Shown here one piece after another: positions 50,785 through 59,131 of a stretch of 64,000 nt of DNA; the first letter of the stretch is position 1, and the number at the start of each line of letters is the position of its first letter. The stretch covers positions 1 through 64,000 of the forward strand of contig NZ_JH376604.1 in the NCBI RefSeq assembly GCF_000233955.1. Direction: 5' to 3'. Source of the DNA: Paraprevotella clara YIT 11840. GTDB taxonomy: Bacteria; Bacteroidota; Bacteroidia; Bacteroidales; Bacteroidaceae. Below the pieces are notes generated by a model, which saw only the letters and a program-made list of their open reading frames with translations, was not told the DNA's origin and ran no database searches. Position numbers and translations under genes: made by a program.

Positions 50785-51558
50785 ATGATGTATTTGAAAG
50801 ATTTGACTTTTATTATACCAGTTCGCTTGGATACGATAGAACGTATAGAGAACATTATAGCTTCTACTAATTATTTATTACATTGTTTTGATACAAAAAT
50901 AATCGTTTTGGAAGCTTGCGAGGTTAAGAATAATATTTTGGAAAAGTTGTTAGATTCTCGAGTGGACTATATTTATATGCAGGATAAAAATCCTGTCTTT
51001 CATCGAACTAAATACTTGAATGTTTTAAGCAAGCTTGTTGTGACTCCTTTTTTGGCTGTTTGGGATGCTGATGTTATTGTTTCGTGTCAACAAATTATAA
51101 GTTCTATACAACTGTTGAGGCATGGGGGTGCTGATATTGTATATCCTTATGATGGACGTTTTTTAGATACAACTTTGAAATATAGAAAATTATTTATTGT
51201 ATCCTCAGATATAAAGTCTTTATATGCGGTACAGAATCACTTTGTTTTGCCTTATGGCATTTATGCGATAGGAGGAGGGTTTCTTGCGAATAGATTTATG
51301 TATAGTTGTTCTGGAGGGGAAAATGAGAATTTTTATGGTTGGGGGCCTGAAGATCAAGAAAGGCTAAAGAGATGGGAAATTTTAGAATATAATATTAAAA
51401 GAGTTGAGGGACCAATGTTTCATTTGTCTCACCCAAGAGGGATTAATAGTTGTTTCGGAGACTATAAAAGAGAAGAAGATTCAATCAAAGAATTGCTTAG
51501 GATATGTAAGATGTCTAAAAAAGAATTATGTGATGAAATTAAACATTGGAATTGGTGA
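50785..51558 (+). CDS. Beta-1,4-galactosyltransferase-like GT-A enzyme (GT7/GT2-type)
   Basis: A 257-residue protein: LTFIIPVRLDTIERIENI at the start, FLAVWDADVIVS (metal-binding Asp-x-Asp), GIYAIGGGFLANR, YGWGPEDQERLKRW and GPMFHLSHPRG. The GWGxED motif and the His-containing end are the hallmark of the beta-1,4-galactosyltransferase (GT7) catalytic domain and related bacterial enzymes. In animals the GT7 member B4GALT7 adds galactose to xylosyl-serine. Here the donor and acceptor are not known; the parallel with the GT14 enzyme is striking. Confidence 0.75.
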   Translation: MMYLKDLTFIIPVRLDTIERIENIIASTNYLLHCFDTKIIVLEACEVKNNILEKLLDSRVDYIYMQDKNPVFHRTKYLNVLSKLVVTPFLAVWDADVIVSCQQIISSIQLLRHGGADIVYPYDGRFLDTTLKYRKLFIVSSDIKSLYAVQNHFVLPYGIYAIGGGFLANRFMYSCSGGENENFYGWGPEDQERLKRWEILEYNIKRVEGPMFHLSHPRGINSCFGDYKREEDSIKELLRICKMSKKELCDEIKHWNW

Positions 51559-51562
51559 TGAT

Positions 51563-52594
51563 ATGAAAAATATAGATGATTTTATTAAACAGATTTCTTT
51601 TGAGATTCTTTCAAAAGATTTGAAATCTAAGGATGTAAGTCTGTTGAAGGGGAAAATGGGCCTTGTGATTCTGTTTTATGAACTTAATAGCGTATATCAA
51701 CAAAAGGATTACGAGTTGTTTGCAGAGTCATTATTTGAGGATATTTTGGAGATAGGTAATAATATTCATTTTCCTATTCGATTTGACGGAGGGTTATTAG
51801 ACTATGGTTTAGGGTTAGAATATTTAATGGGACGTGGTTTTTTGATTATTGATAATGATGCAAAGAATAAACTGCAAAAGATTTGGGGAATAGTGAGTCA
51901 GTCTTTAATTCATTGTCCTCCTATTGAATTGAATATTCAAAATGGCATATTGGGCTTTGGTTTTTATTTTTTATATTGTATTCGAAATGGTGCTTTTGGT
52001 GAAGAAAATTTGAGAACATTACATTGCAAACAGTTATTGGCTGTTGATGTATTAGATTGTATTGAAAGATTGTTGAACAAGAATATAAAATCCCTAAATG
52101 AAAAGAAAAAAACATATGATTTGATGTGGAACCTTCCTTGTTTATTGTATTTTTTGTATGAACTTTATAAGTTGGATATTTATAATGTAAAGGTGAAAAA
52201 ACTTATATCTTTTATTATAAAGAACTTAGGTACTAGTATAGAGTTACCCCAAGAACAATGGAATGTCTTATATTTATTAACGGTGCTGAATAAAATCAAT
52301 AATGTTATGAATATAGATGATGTTTGTAATAAAATTTTAATGGTTTATGACTATGATAAATTGGTTAGAAATTGTCTATCTATATGTTCTATTTCAAAAA
52401 ATGTTGAAATTTTATTCCTTTTAGTGTTATTGAATGATAAAAAATACAAGCAAGAGGTGGAAGAGTTATTTTTGATATTGGGTACTCAATATGATAATGA
52501 GCCGTTTGGAAATAAGTGTGTGTTATTGGATGGCATAGGAGGATTAGTTGTGAGCATGTTAATATATAGAATGTTCAGAAAAAATAGTTCCTAA
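51563..52594 (+). CDS. LanC-like protein, second full-length member
   Basis: A 343-residue all-helical protein. LKGKMGLVILFYELNSVYQQ and DGGLLDYGLGLEYLMGRG are the repeated hairpin turns of a LanC-like toroid, and IQNGILGFGFYFLYCIRNG is a third. No WCxG or CHG zinc-binding block is seen. The ATG at 51563 follows the galactosyltransferase stop by 4 nt; a longer frame from 51404 overlaps that gene and is rejected. It ends the rightward series of the cluster. Confidence 0.6.
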   Translation: MKNIDDFIKQISFEILSKDLKSKDVSLLKGKMGLVILFYELNSVYQQKDYELFAESLFEDILEIGNNIHFPIRFDGGLLDYGLGLEYLMGRGFLIIDNDAKNKLQKIWGIVSQSLIHCPPIELNIQNGILGFGFYFLYCIRNGAFGEENLRTLHCKQLLAVDVLDCIERLLNKNIKSLNEKKKTYDLMWNLPCLLYFLYELYKLDIYNVKVKKLISFIIKNLGTSIELPQEQWNVLYLLTVLNKINNVMNIDDVCNKILMVYDYDKLVRNCLSICSISKNVEILFLLVLLNDKKYKQEVEELFLILGTQYDNEPFGNKCVLLDGIGGLVVSMLIYRMFRKNSS

Positions 52595-52770
52595 ACTTTC
52601 TGGATATAACTATATATCCGTATTTAAGCTTTTCTCGTGAGTGTTTTTTTTGTGGATTTTTTTAGATGTATCCAGATGGAGTATTGGCTTTTGTTAAGCA
52701 AAATTGTATTGTGCCTGAAGGTGTCGTTGTAATGGTGATAATGGGGATATGTAGTTATGGTTGGTATTGA

Positions 52771-54003
52771 TTAGTGATTTGTGTAAAATGTGGAAAGAGC
52801 CTTTTTCAGGGCATTACGTGAGAAAAAATAGGTCATTATTTTTGCAGAATTGGTACTTTTTATAAAGTATGATTCTTCGTACAGGGGATGAGAATGGCTG
52901 AAATGAGAGTTTATTAACGCTTGTTGGGTTATGTCCAAATGGTATTTCTCCATTAATTCAAACATTCTGGTGATATGGTAGGCATCGGTTTGAGTATTAT
53001 CGTCTGGAAGAAAAAAATAGTCGTAATGTTCCAAATACTCAGGATGGTGTTGTAAGTAATCAAATACTAAATTTAACTTGTTCCCTTTATGATAACTGAT
53101 AAAGACTGCGTCTTCATAAAAGGTATTGAATGATTGATCATATACAATGAGGTGTAAGTCAAACAAAGTAGACTCTTTGCCTTGAAGCCATTTCTTGTGC
53201 AAGCTTTTTGAACCAACAGCAGAAATCACGCAATATTTTTTTAGTTTATATGACGTAGGCATGTACTTTTCCTTTATGGGATGATAAAGCATATTGGGTT
53301 TTTCTTCTTGGATGGGTAACGGAAGATGTGAAAATGTATTTTTATCGTAAAGTTTGTTGTGAAATCCATCAATAACAAAGTGCCCGTTTCCACCCATATC
53401 TGCCATGCTACATTTCCGTTGTGATAGCAAAGTTGGAATTAATACTTCATGGTGTCCACTCCAACCGTTTAAAAGTGCTTCGTGGAGGTATGCAAGAGCC
53501 TGTCTGGATAATCTATATATTGGATTGAATGAATGTATCTTATTTTCCTCGTCGATTCTTTCACGTCCTGTTTGCAAGGTATTCCACCAATACCAATCCG
53601 GCTCTTCTTGGTATTTTCTCAGGTATGCTGATATAAAATCAAATGTATATGTTGTGAAGAGGGCAAAAAATGATTTCCAATTACCATTAAAATACACGTC
53701 GTCTTCGATGAGCCAATAGTAGTCATAATCAGGATGTGACAGGTAAAATTTAAGAATTGGGAAATGGTTACTACCTGGAATCAGGTGTGGAGCTATAGCC
53801 CGATATCCCATATCTTGTAAAATATTGGATGTGAATATATAGTGAGGGAACTTTTTAATCGTATCGGGTACAAGCTTTTCTTTTTGGTGGTAAAGAAAAA
53901 TGATATCGTTTTCATCAGAACGATATGTTCCTGATAAATGGTTGAATTTTTCAGTTATACAGAAATCCGATTTTTCGCTTAAAAAAAGTATAGCTTGTTT
54001 CAT
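52771..54003 (-). CDS. Two-domain putative glycosyltransferase, C-terminal DUF707-like part truncated
   Basis: A 410-residue protein. Residues 1-220 form a GT-A-like domain with YYWLIEDDVYFNGNW (acidic metal site) and SFNPIYRLSRQALAYL. Residues about 255-410 match the DUF707-like protein at 30364-30978: LFDLHLIVYDQSFNTFYED, HPEYLEHYDYFFLPDD and ITQQALINSHFSHSHPLY. It stops at LSTFYTNH, just before the segment equivalent to the paralog's GWGTEWHWP and IHTRPV, so about 45 residues are missing and function may be impaired. No remnant of the lost part is readable in 52595-52770. Confidence 0.65.
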   Translation of the reverse strand: MKQAILFLSEKSDFCITEKFNHLSGTYRSDENDIIFLYHQKEKLVPDTIKKFPHYIFTSNILQDMGYRAIAPHLIPGSNHFPILKFYLSHPDYDYYWLIEDDVYFNGNWKSFFALFTTYTFDFISAYLRKYQEEPDWYWWNTLQTGRERIDEENKIHSFNPIYRLSRQALAYLHEALLNGWSGHHEVLIPTLLSQRKCSMADMGGNGHFVIDGFHNKLYDKNTFSHLPLPIQEEKPNMLYHPIKEKYMPTSYKLKKYCVISAVGSKSLHKKWLQGKESTLFDLHLIVYDQSFNTFYEDAVFISYHKGNKLNLVFDYLQHHPEYLEHYDYFFLPDDNTQTDAYHITRMFELMEKYHLDITQQALINSHFSHSHPLYEESYFIKSTNSAKIMTYFFSRNALKKALSTFYTNH

Positions 54004-54060
54004 GAGTTTGGAATATTAGGTTAATCTTTCCGGAAGCAAATTTTGGAGCTATTAAAGATT

Positions 54061-54088
54061 AGGTTTAGAATCATGTGATTCCAAACCT
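54061..54088 (-). terminator. Terminator of the PUR-domain gene
   Basis: AGGTTTaGAATC, a 4-nt loop ATGT and GATTCcAAACCT form a 12-bp stem with one mismatch. It lies about 30 nt past the stop of the leftward 54117-54506 gene, between it and the convergent-side cluster gene. Confidence 0.65.
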
Positions 54089-54116
54089 ATCCTTTTACTT
54101 CCTTTATATGTTAGCG

Positions 54117-54506
54117 TTATTCTACATTTAATCCGATATCTTCCACGTTTAAGTCCATGTTAATTTTCAAATCTGAACTTATGTTACTTTCATCACCTGT
54201 TGTATTGTAATTTTGTCGCGGTTCTATTCCTGGCTGTTCTGCGCGGACGAAGTTCACAGCTTCTTCCAACCCGGACATAAAGTGCTCGAAATCCTCCTGA
54301 TAGAGGAATATTTTATGTTTTTCAAAATTTATGGATGGAGATTCCGTATCGCCCGATATGACTTTTTTGCTTTCTGTGAGGGCTATGAATAATTCACCTT
54401 TTCTGTTTTTCTTCACATCCACATAATAAATGCGTTTTCCTGCCTTTACGGATTTGGAAAAGACTATGTCTTTATCCCTTTCTTGGTTCTTTTTGAAATC
54501 TTCCAT
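54117..54506 (-). CDS. PUR-domain nucleic acid-binding protein (DUF3276)
   Basis: A 129-residue protein. IVFSKSVKAGKRIYYVDVKK, GELFIALTESKK and FEKHKIFLYQEDFEHFMSGL match the Bacteroidetes DUF3276 / PUR-alpha fold that binds single-stranded DNA or RNA. The C-terminal 45 residues are acidic and variable. ATG 54506 puts the PUR domain close to the N-terminus as in relatives; a longer start at 54563 is possible. It is divergent from nusB. Confidence 0.8.
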   Translation of the reverse strand: MEDFKKNQERDKDIVFSKSVKAGKRIYYVDVKKNRKGELFIALTESKKVISGDTESPSINFEKHKIFLYQEDFEHFMSGLEEAVNFVRAEQPGIEPRQNYNTTGDESNISSDLKINMDLNVEDIGLNVE

Positions 54507-54604
54507 ATTTTGCGGTTTATAAATAACTACTTCAAAATTGAGAATATTTTTTAAAACATCCAAAAAAAATGAGGGAAAGATGGTCTTTTTATCTATAAAA
54601 TACG

Positions 54605-54612
54605 TACTTTTG
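54605..54612 (+). promoter_or_regulatory. Candidate -7 box of the nusB-yajC operon
   Basis: TACTTTTG matches TAnnTTTG and lies 21 nt upstream of the nusB ATG. A clear -33 TTTG at 20 nt is lacking. Confidence 0.45.
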
Positions 54613-54633
54613 CACTACAATATATAATATTAT

Positions 54634-55566
54634 ATGATAAACAGAGAGATTATACGCTTAAAGGTTGTTCAGATTACTTATGCTTATTACCAAAATGGGG
54701 GGAAGAACATAGATACGGCGGAAAAAGAGCTTTTTTTCAGTCTGGCCAAAGCATACGATTTGTATAATTATCTATTGACCTTAATGGTAGAAATCAACCG
54801 GATAGCAGAACGTGCCGTAGAGACGGCGCAAAGTAGGTATAACCGTATCAAGGTGGGCGAACCGCCCAGCACGAAGTTCATTGACAATCGTTTTATCATG
54901 CAGTTGGAAGTGAATAAACAACTGTTGGATTTTCGTGAAAACCAGAAAAAAAGTTGGGTGAACGAGGAGGATTTTGTGCGTTCGTTGTACAAGCAAATAA
55001 TAGAGACGGATTACTACAAAGAATATATGGCGTCGGCAGAGTCTTCTTATGCACAGGACCGGGAGTTATGGCGCAAGATATATAAGAATGTCATTTGTAA
55101 TAATGAAGAGCTGGACTCTTTGCTTGAAGACATGAGCCTGTATTGGAATGATGACAAATATATCGTGGATACGTTTGTGCTGAAGACCATCAAGCGTTTT
55201 GACGAGGCCAAAGGAGCCGATCAGGAACTTTTACCGGAATTCAAGGATGAAGAGGATCGGGAATTCGCCCATCGTTTGTTCCGTAACACGTTGTTGAATG
55301 CGGAATATTACCGTAAACTGATAAGCGACAACACGAAGAACTGGGAATTCAATCGGATTGCCCTTATGGATTTGTTGATTATGCAAATCGCATTGGCAGA
55401 GATTCTGACGTTTCCCAATATTCCGTTGAATGTCTCATTAAACGAGTATGTAGATATAGCCAAGATCTACAGTACGCCGCGTAGTGGGGCATACGTGAAT
55501 GGATTGTTGGATGCCGTTTCCAAAAAATTAGTAGCAGAGAAAAAATTAGAGAAGACAAACAATTAA
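54634..55566 (+). CDS. nusB: Transcription antitermination protein NusB (long Bacteroidetes form)
   Basis: A 310-residue protein with an N-terminal NusB-like helix (INREIIRLKVVQITYAYYQN) and a C-terminal NusB domain (NWEFNRIALMDLLIMQIALA, then PLNVSLNEYVDIAKIYSTP). The insertion between them is typical in Bacteroidetes. It acts with NusE in rRNA transcription antitermination. It is followed after 12 nt by yajC, a conserved order in the phylum. Confidence 0.9.
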   Translation: MINREIIRLKVVQITYAYYQNGGKNIDTAEKELFFSLAKAYDLYNYLLTLMVEINRIAERAVETAQSRYNRIKVGEPPSTKFIDNRFIMQLEVNKQLLDFRENQKKSWVNEEDFVRSLYKQIIETDYYKEYMASAESSYAQDRELWRKIYKNVICNNEELDSLLEDMSLYWNDDKYIVDTFVLKTIKRFDEAKGADQELLPEFKDEEDREFAHRLFRNTLLNAEYYRKLISDNTKNWEFNRIALMDLLIMQIALAEILTFPNIPLNVSLNEYVDIAKIYSTPRSGAYVNGLLDAVSKKLVAEKKLEKTNN

Positions 55567-55578
55567 AATAATATAACC

Positions 55579-55896
55579 ATGAATTTATTGACAATTTTAT
55601 TGCAGCAACAAGGCGGAGGCATGTCTATGATTATTATGATGGTCGCTATTTTCGCCATCATGTATTTCTTTATGATTCGTCCTCAGAATAAGAAACAAAA
55701 AGAAATCCAGAAATTCAGAAACAGTATCGTTCCGGGTACCGATGTGGTAACGGCAGGCGGAATTTATGGAAAAGTGAAAGAAGTGAATGAACTTGATAAT
55801 ACATTGATGGTGGAGATAGCCTCCGGCGTAAAAATTAAAATCGCTAAGAATTCAGTGTATGCCGGTGTGCCGACCGACACGGCCGCAGGTAAATAA
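55579..55896 (+). CDS. yajC: Preprotein translocase subunit YajC
   Basis: A 105-residue protein with a single N-terminal membrane helix (MIIMMVAIFAIMYFFMIRP) followed by PQNKKQKEIQKFRNSI and a small beta domain (GTDVVTAGGIYGKVKEVNE). This is the YajC pattern; it associates with SecDF at the Sec translocon. Twelve nt after nusB and 5 nt before the YbbR gene. Confidence 0.95.
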   Translation: MNLLTILLQQQGGGMSMIIMMVAIFAIMYFFMIRPQNKKQKEIQKFRNSIVPGTDVVTAGGIYGKVKEVNELDNTLMVEIASGVKIKIAKNSVYAGVPTDTAAGK

Positions 55897-55901
55897 CCGT
55901 A

Positions 55902-56906
55902 ATGGATTCAGTTCAGTTCAAGAAATACTATACTACAGTCAAGAACTTCTTGTTAGGGCCTAAAAACAAGGAGTTCTTGATTTTTTTGTTTTTTTTCTTC
56001 GTCTCTGCGGCTTTTTGGCTGTTGCAATCTTTGAATGAGACATTCGATGTAGAATTGAAAGTGCCTTTGAAATTGGAGAATGTGCCGTCTGATGTGGTCA
56101 TTACATCGGATTTGCCTTCTGATTTAAATGTTATGGTAAGAGATAAAGGTACGGTTTTGGTTCGTTATATTTATGGTACGGAACAAGTTCCTGTACGGGT
56201 GGATTATAAGGATTATGACAAGGGAAACGCTTCAGGACGTGTTTCCGTTACGCTTTTGGATGTCCAGAAGAAAGTACAGGCACAGTTGTTGTCTTCCACT
56301 CGTATTGTGTCTTTAAAACCGGATACACTGGAGTTTTTTTTTAATAAAGGTGCTCGTAAGAAGGTTCCGGTCAAGTTGGCCGGAGTCGTGGAAACCTCTC
56401 CGGAGTATTACTTGCAACGGGTGGAGTTTACACCTGATTCGGTGGAAGTGCTGGCGCCTTCCGCTATTTTGGATACCATAACCGAAGCTTTTATCACTCC
56501 GGTTTATTTTTCGGATTTGTCTGCTAACGAAAAGACGATAAGCATGTTGCGTCCTGTGAGAGGGGCGAAGTTCATCCCCGATCAGGTGGAGATGAATGTG
56601 ATGATAGATTTATATACGGAGAAAACGGTGGAAGTACCCGTATTCGGCGTGAATTTTCCCGGTAGTAAGGACTTGCGTACATTTCCTTCAAAAGTAAAAG
56701 TTACTTTTCGTGTGGGGATGAGTCGGTTTAAGGAAATTACGGCGGACGATTTTGTATTGGCTGTCACGTACGAAGAACTAATGAAGAACCGCAGTCCGAA
56801 AATACAGCTTCATCTAAAGTCGATGCCGTCTGGAGTATCGAATGTGCGTATAGACCCTTCTGAGGTGGATTATCTGATAGAACAAGTACAGGAAGAAAAC
56901 GAGTGA
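55902..56906 (+). CDS. YbbR-like domain protein
   Basis: A 334-residue protein with one N-terminal membrane helix (FLIFLFFFFVSAAFWLLQSL, about residues 24-43) and a periplasmic region of two or three YbbR-type beta modules (VPLKLENVPSDVVITSDLPS, KVPVKLAGVVETSPEYYL, TVEVPVFGVNFPGSKDLR). In Firmicutes such proteins (CdaR) regulate diadenylate cyclase; in Bacteroidetes the role is not established. In one operon with yajC and coaE. Confidence 0.8.
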   Translation: MDSVQFKKYYTTVKNFLLGPKNKEFLIFLFFFFVSAAFWLLQSLNETFDVELKVPLKLENVPSDVVITSDLPSDLNVMVRDKGTVLVRYIYGTEQVPVRVDYKDYDKGNASGRVSVTLLDVQKKVQAQLLSSTRIVSLKPDTLEFFFNKGARKKVPVKLAGVVETSPEYYLQRVEFTPDSVEVLAPSAILDTITEAFITPVYFSDLSANEKTISMLRPVRGAKFIPDQVEMNVMIDLYTEKTVEVPVFGVNFPGSKDLRTFPSKVKVTFRVGMSRFKEITADDFVLAVTYEELMKNRSPKIQLHLKSMPSGVSNVRIDPSEVDYLIEQVQEENE

Positions 56907-56907
56907 T

Positions 56908-57507
56908 ATGATTAAGGTTGGTCTTACGGGGGGTATTGGTTGCGGGAAAAGTTATGTGGCGGATTTATTACGTCGTCGGCATATTCCCGTATATGATACG
57001 GATAAGGAGGCAAAGCGTTTGATGATGGAATCTGCAACCATTCGCCGGGGATTGGTGGATTGGGTCGGAGAGCGGGCTTATATGCCGGACGGGACATTGA
57101 ACCGTGAACGGATAGCTTCATATTTATTTGCCTCTCCGCTCCATGCAGAGCGTATCAACCGGCTTGTACATCCGGTGGTGCAGGATGATTTCCTGCAATG
57201 GGTGGATAAGCAGGACGGACCGTTGGTCGTTATGGAATGTGCCATTCTTTACGAGTCCGGTTTCGACCGTTTGGTGGATGAAGTCTTGTTGGTACGTGCT
57301 CCGGAAAGAGTTTGCTTGGAGCGTGTCATGAAACGCGACGGGGCTTCCGAAGCTCAGGTAAAAGCGCGTATGGCAGCCCAGATGTCGGACGAAGAGCGTT
57401 GCAGACGGGCGCATTATATTATAAATAATGATGGGGGCTCGGATGTGGAGGGTGCCTTAAGAGATATATGGGTGAAGATTGACAGGGGGCGGCTGCGTGA
57501 AGATTAA
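56908..57507 (+). CDS. coaE: Dephospho-CoA kinase
   Basis: A 199-residue P-loop kinase. VGLTGGIGCGKSYVADLL holds the Walker A (residues 8-15); YDTDKEAKRLM is the substrate-binding block; HPVVQDDFLQW and VVMECAILYESGF follow in the family order. It phosphorylates dephospho-CoA in the last step of coenzyme A synthesis. It starts 1 nt after the YbbR gene. Confidence 0.95.
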   Translation: MIKVGLTGGIGCGKSYVADLLRRRHIPVYDTDKEAKRLMMESATIRRGLVDWVGERAYMPDGTLNRERIASYLFASPLHAERINRLVHPVVQDDFLQWVDKQDGPLVVMECAILYESGFDRLVDEVLLVRAPERVCLERVMKRDGASEAQVKARMAAQMSDEERCRRAHYIINNDGGSDVEGALRDIWVKIDRGRLRED

Positions 57508-57526
57508 GCTTTTTTAGAAAGAAGAT

Positions 57527-57558
57527 TTTGAAAAAAAGTAGGTGAAGGGCTATCTTTG
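57527..57558 (+). promoter_or_regulatory. Promoter of the DUF5606 gene
   Basis: TTTG (57527-57530), 20 nt, TATCTTTG (57551-57558): a full match to the -33/-7 consensus with ideal spacing, 34 nt before the ATG. Confidence 0.7.
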
Positions 57559-57592
57559 CATTTGTTTTGAAAAATAAAATATAAACCTGAAT

Positions 57593-58039
57593 ATGTTAGA
57601 AACGATTTTGGCTATTTCCGGAAAACCCGGTTTGTATAAGTTGGTTTCGCGTGGAAACCGTAGTTTGATTGTAGAAACGCTGGACGAGGTGAAGAAACGT
57701 ATGCCGGCTTTTGCTACCGATAAGGTAATTTCCCTGGCAGATATAGCCATGTATACGGATGAGGGTGAAGTGCCTTTGAGAGAAGTTTTGAATAGTCTGA
57801 AGAAAAAAGAGAAGGGTCAGCTTTCTGCTTTTGATTATAAAAAGGCTTCACGTGAGGAACTGGCTTCTTATTTTGCAGAGATATTGCCTAATTATGATCG
57901 TGACCGCGTTTATCCTGCCGATATCAAGAAGTTGGTAAGCTGGTATAATTTGTTGGTCAAGGCCGGTATGACGGATTTTGACGAGGTTTTGGCTCCTACG
58001 GAGGGAGACCATATATCCGACCGGGCAGAACAGGAATAA
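57593..58039 (+). CDS. DUF5606 family protein
   Basis: A 148-residue soluble protein beginning MLETILAISGKPGLYKLVSR, with VISLADIAMYTDEGEVPL and an acidic tail. The sequence matches the Bacteroidetes-specific DUF5606 pattern. It has its own consensus promoter. Function unknown; conservation across the phylum suggests a housekeeping role. Confidence 0.85.
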   Translation: MLETILAISGKPGLYKLVSRGNRSLIVETLDEVKKRMPAFATDKVISLADIAMYTDEGEVPLREVLNSLKKKEKGQLSAFDYKKASREELASYFAEILPNYDRDRVYPADIKKLVSWYNLLVKAGMTDFDEVLAPTEGDHISDRAEQE

Positions 58040-58243
58040 ATCTAAAGGTATAGAATGTACAAATAACAGGGGAGGGCATGGATGTGTTTTCCCCCTGTTT
58101 TTTTAAACAGAGAATAATTTTTGCCCGTAAATTTGTGTAATTCCAAATTTCTTCTTTTATTTGCATCCGGTTAACTCATTTATTAATTATTAAACGTTTA
58201 TTGCCTATCGGAATACTCTTACTTAACTATAAAATAAAGAAGG

Positions 58244-58837
58244 ATGGAGAGTTTTGCAAATTTGACTGACGAAATGTTGGTTAAACTGTATGCCGGAGGT
58301 AATAATAGTGCTTTTGACATCTTGTTGGAGAGATATGAAGAGAAGATTTTTTCTTATATCTTTTTTATTGTGCACAATCAAGATGTGGCTGATGATATAT
58401 TCCAGGAAACGTTTATGAAAGCTGTGGTGACTATTCAGCAGGGACGTTATGTGGAAAATGGCAAGTTTCAGGCATGGATTACCCGCATTGCCCATAATTT
58501 GATTATTGATTATTTCAGGCAGACCCGCAATGAGAATTGTGTGTCTAACGATGAAGTGGAGTATGATTTGTTCAATGACATCAAATTGGCTGAAACGAAT
58601 GTGGAATCCAAAATGGTGCGGGAACAGGTGCTTGATGATGTGAAACTGTTGGTAGAACACTTGCCCCAAAACCAGAAAGAAGTGGTTTTCATGAGGTATT
58701 ATCAGGAATTGTCTTTTAAGGAAATTGCAGATATAACAGGGGTAAGTATCAATACGGCTTTAGGCCGTATGCGTTATGCTTTGTTGAACTTACGTAAGAT
58801 GGCGGTGAAAAAGGAACTTCATTTGGCTATTTCTTAA
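58244..58837 (+). CDS. ECF-type RNA polymerase sigma factor (sigma-70 family)
   Basis: A 197-residue sigma factor. Region 2 includes FDILLERYEEKIFSYIFFIV and ADDIFQETFMKAV; region 4 includes VFMRYYQELSFKEIADITGV with its helix-turn-helix and INTALGRMRYALLNLRK. No anti-sigma gene follows directly; instead a 43-aa conserved-looking ORF lies 74 nt downstream. Its regulon cannot be read from the window. Confidence 0.9.
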   Translation: MESFANLTDEMLVKLYAGGNNSAFDILLERYEEKIFSYIFFIVHNQDVADDIFQETFMKAVVTIQQGRYVENGKFQAWITRIAHNLIIDYFRQTRNENCVSNDEVEYDLFNDIKLAETNVESKMVREQVLDDVKLLVEHLPQNQKEVVFMRYYQELSFKEIADITGVSINTALGRMRYALLNLRKMAVKKELHLAIS

Positions 58838-58911
58838 AAATAACTATCCTGCGATATACTAAATAAGCGGTCAGAGCGTTATAATAGCAGATTTAAGTAA
58901 CCTGACAGCTT

Positions 58912-59043
58912 ATGGATATAACTATACCTAATGGAATGCAGCGACCGTCGCGGCGGACTATTGCTTTTCTGAAGCTATTCGCACGCAGTTATAAAGAATT
59001 GGAATTTGCAGACGGTGAGTTTGCCAGAATGATTTTGAAGTAA
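58912..59043 (+). CDS. Small protein downstream of the sigma factor (43 aa)
   Basis: ATG at 58912 opens a 43-codon frame: MDITIPNGMQRPSRRTIAFL, then LKLFARSYKELEFADGE and MILK. The amphipathic sequence and its place after the sigma gene suggest a short partner or regulator of it. No strong Shine-Dalgarno, as usual in this phylum. Confidence 0.5.
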   Translation: MDITIPNGMQRPSRRTIAFLKLFARSYKELEFADGEFARMILK

Positions 59044-59069
59044 GGTGGCATATTTTACAGTGTGCTTGC

Positions 59070-59100
59070 TTGCGCATATAGGATATTTAATATAACTTTG
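59070..59100 (+). promoter_or_regulatory. Promoter of rpe
   Basis: TTGC (59070-59073) and TAACTTTG (59093-59100) with a 19-nt spacer; the -7 box is a full match and the -33 element is partial. It lies 31 nt before the rpe ATG. Confidence 0.55.
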
Positions 59101-59131
59101 TGCATATATACGTATTTAAAATATATGTACT

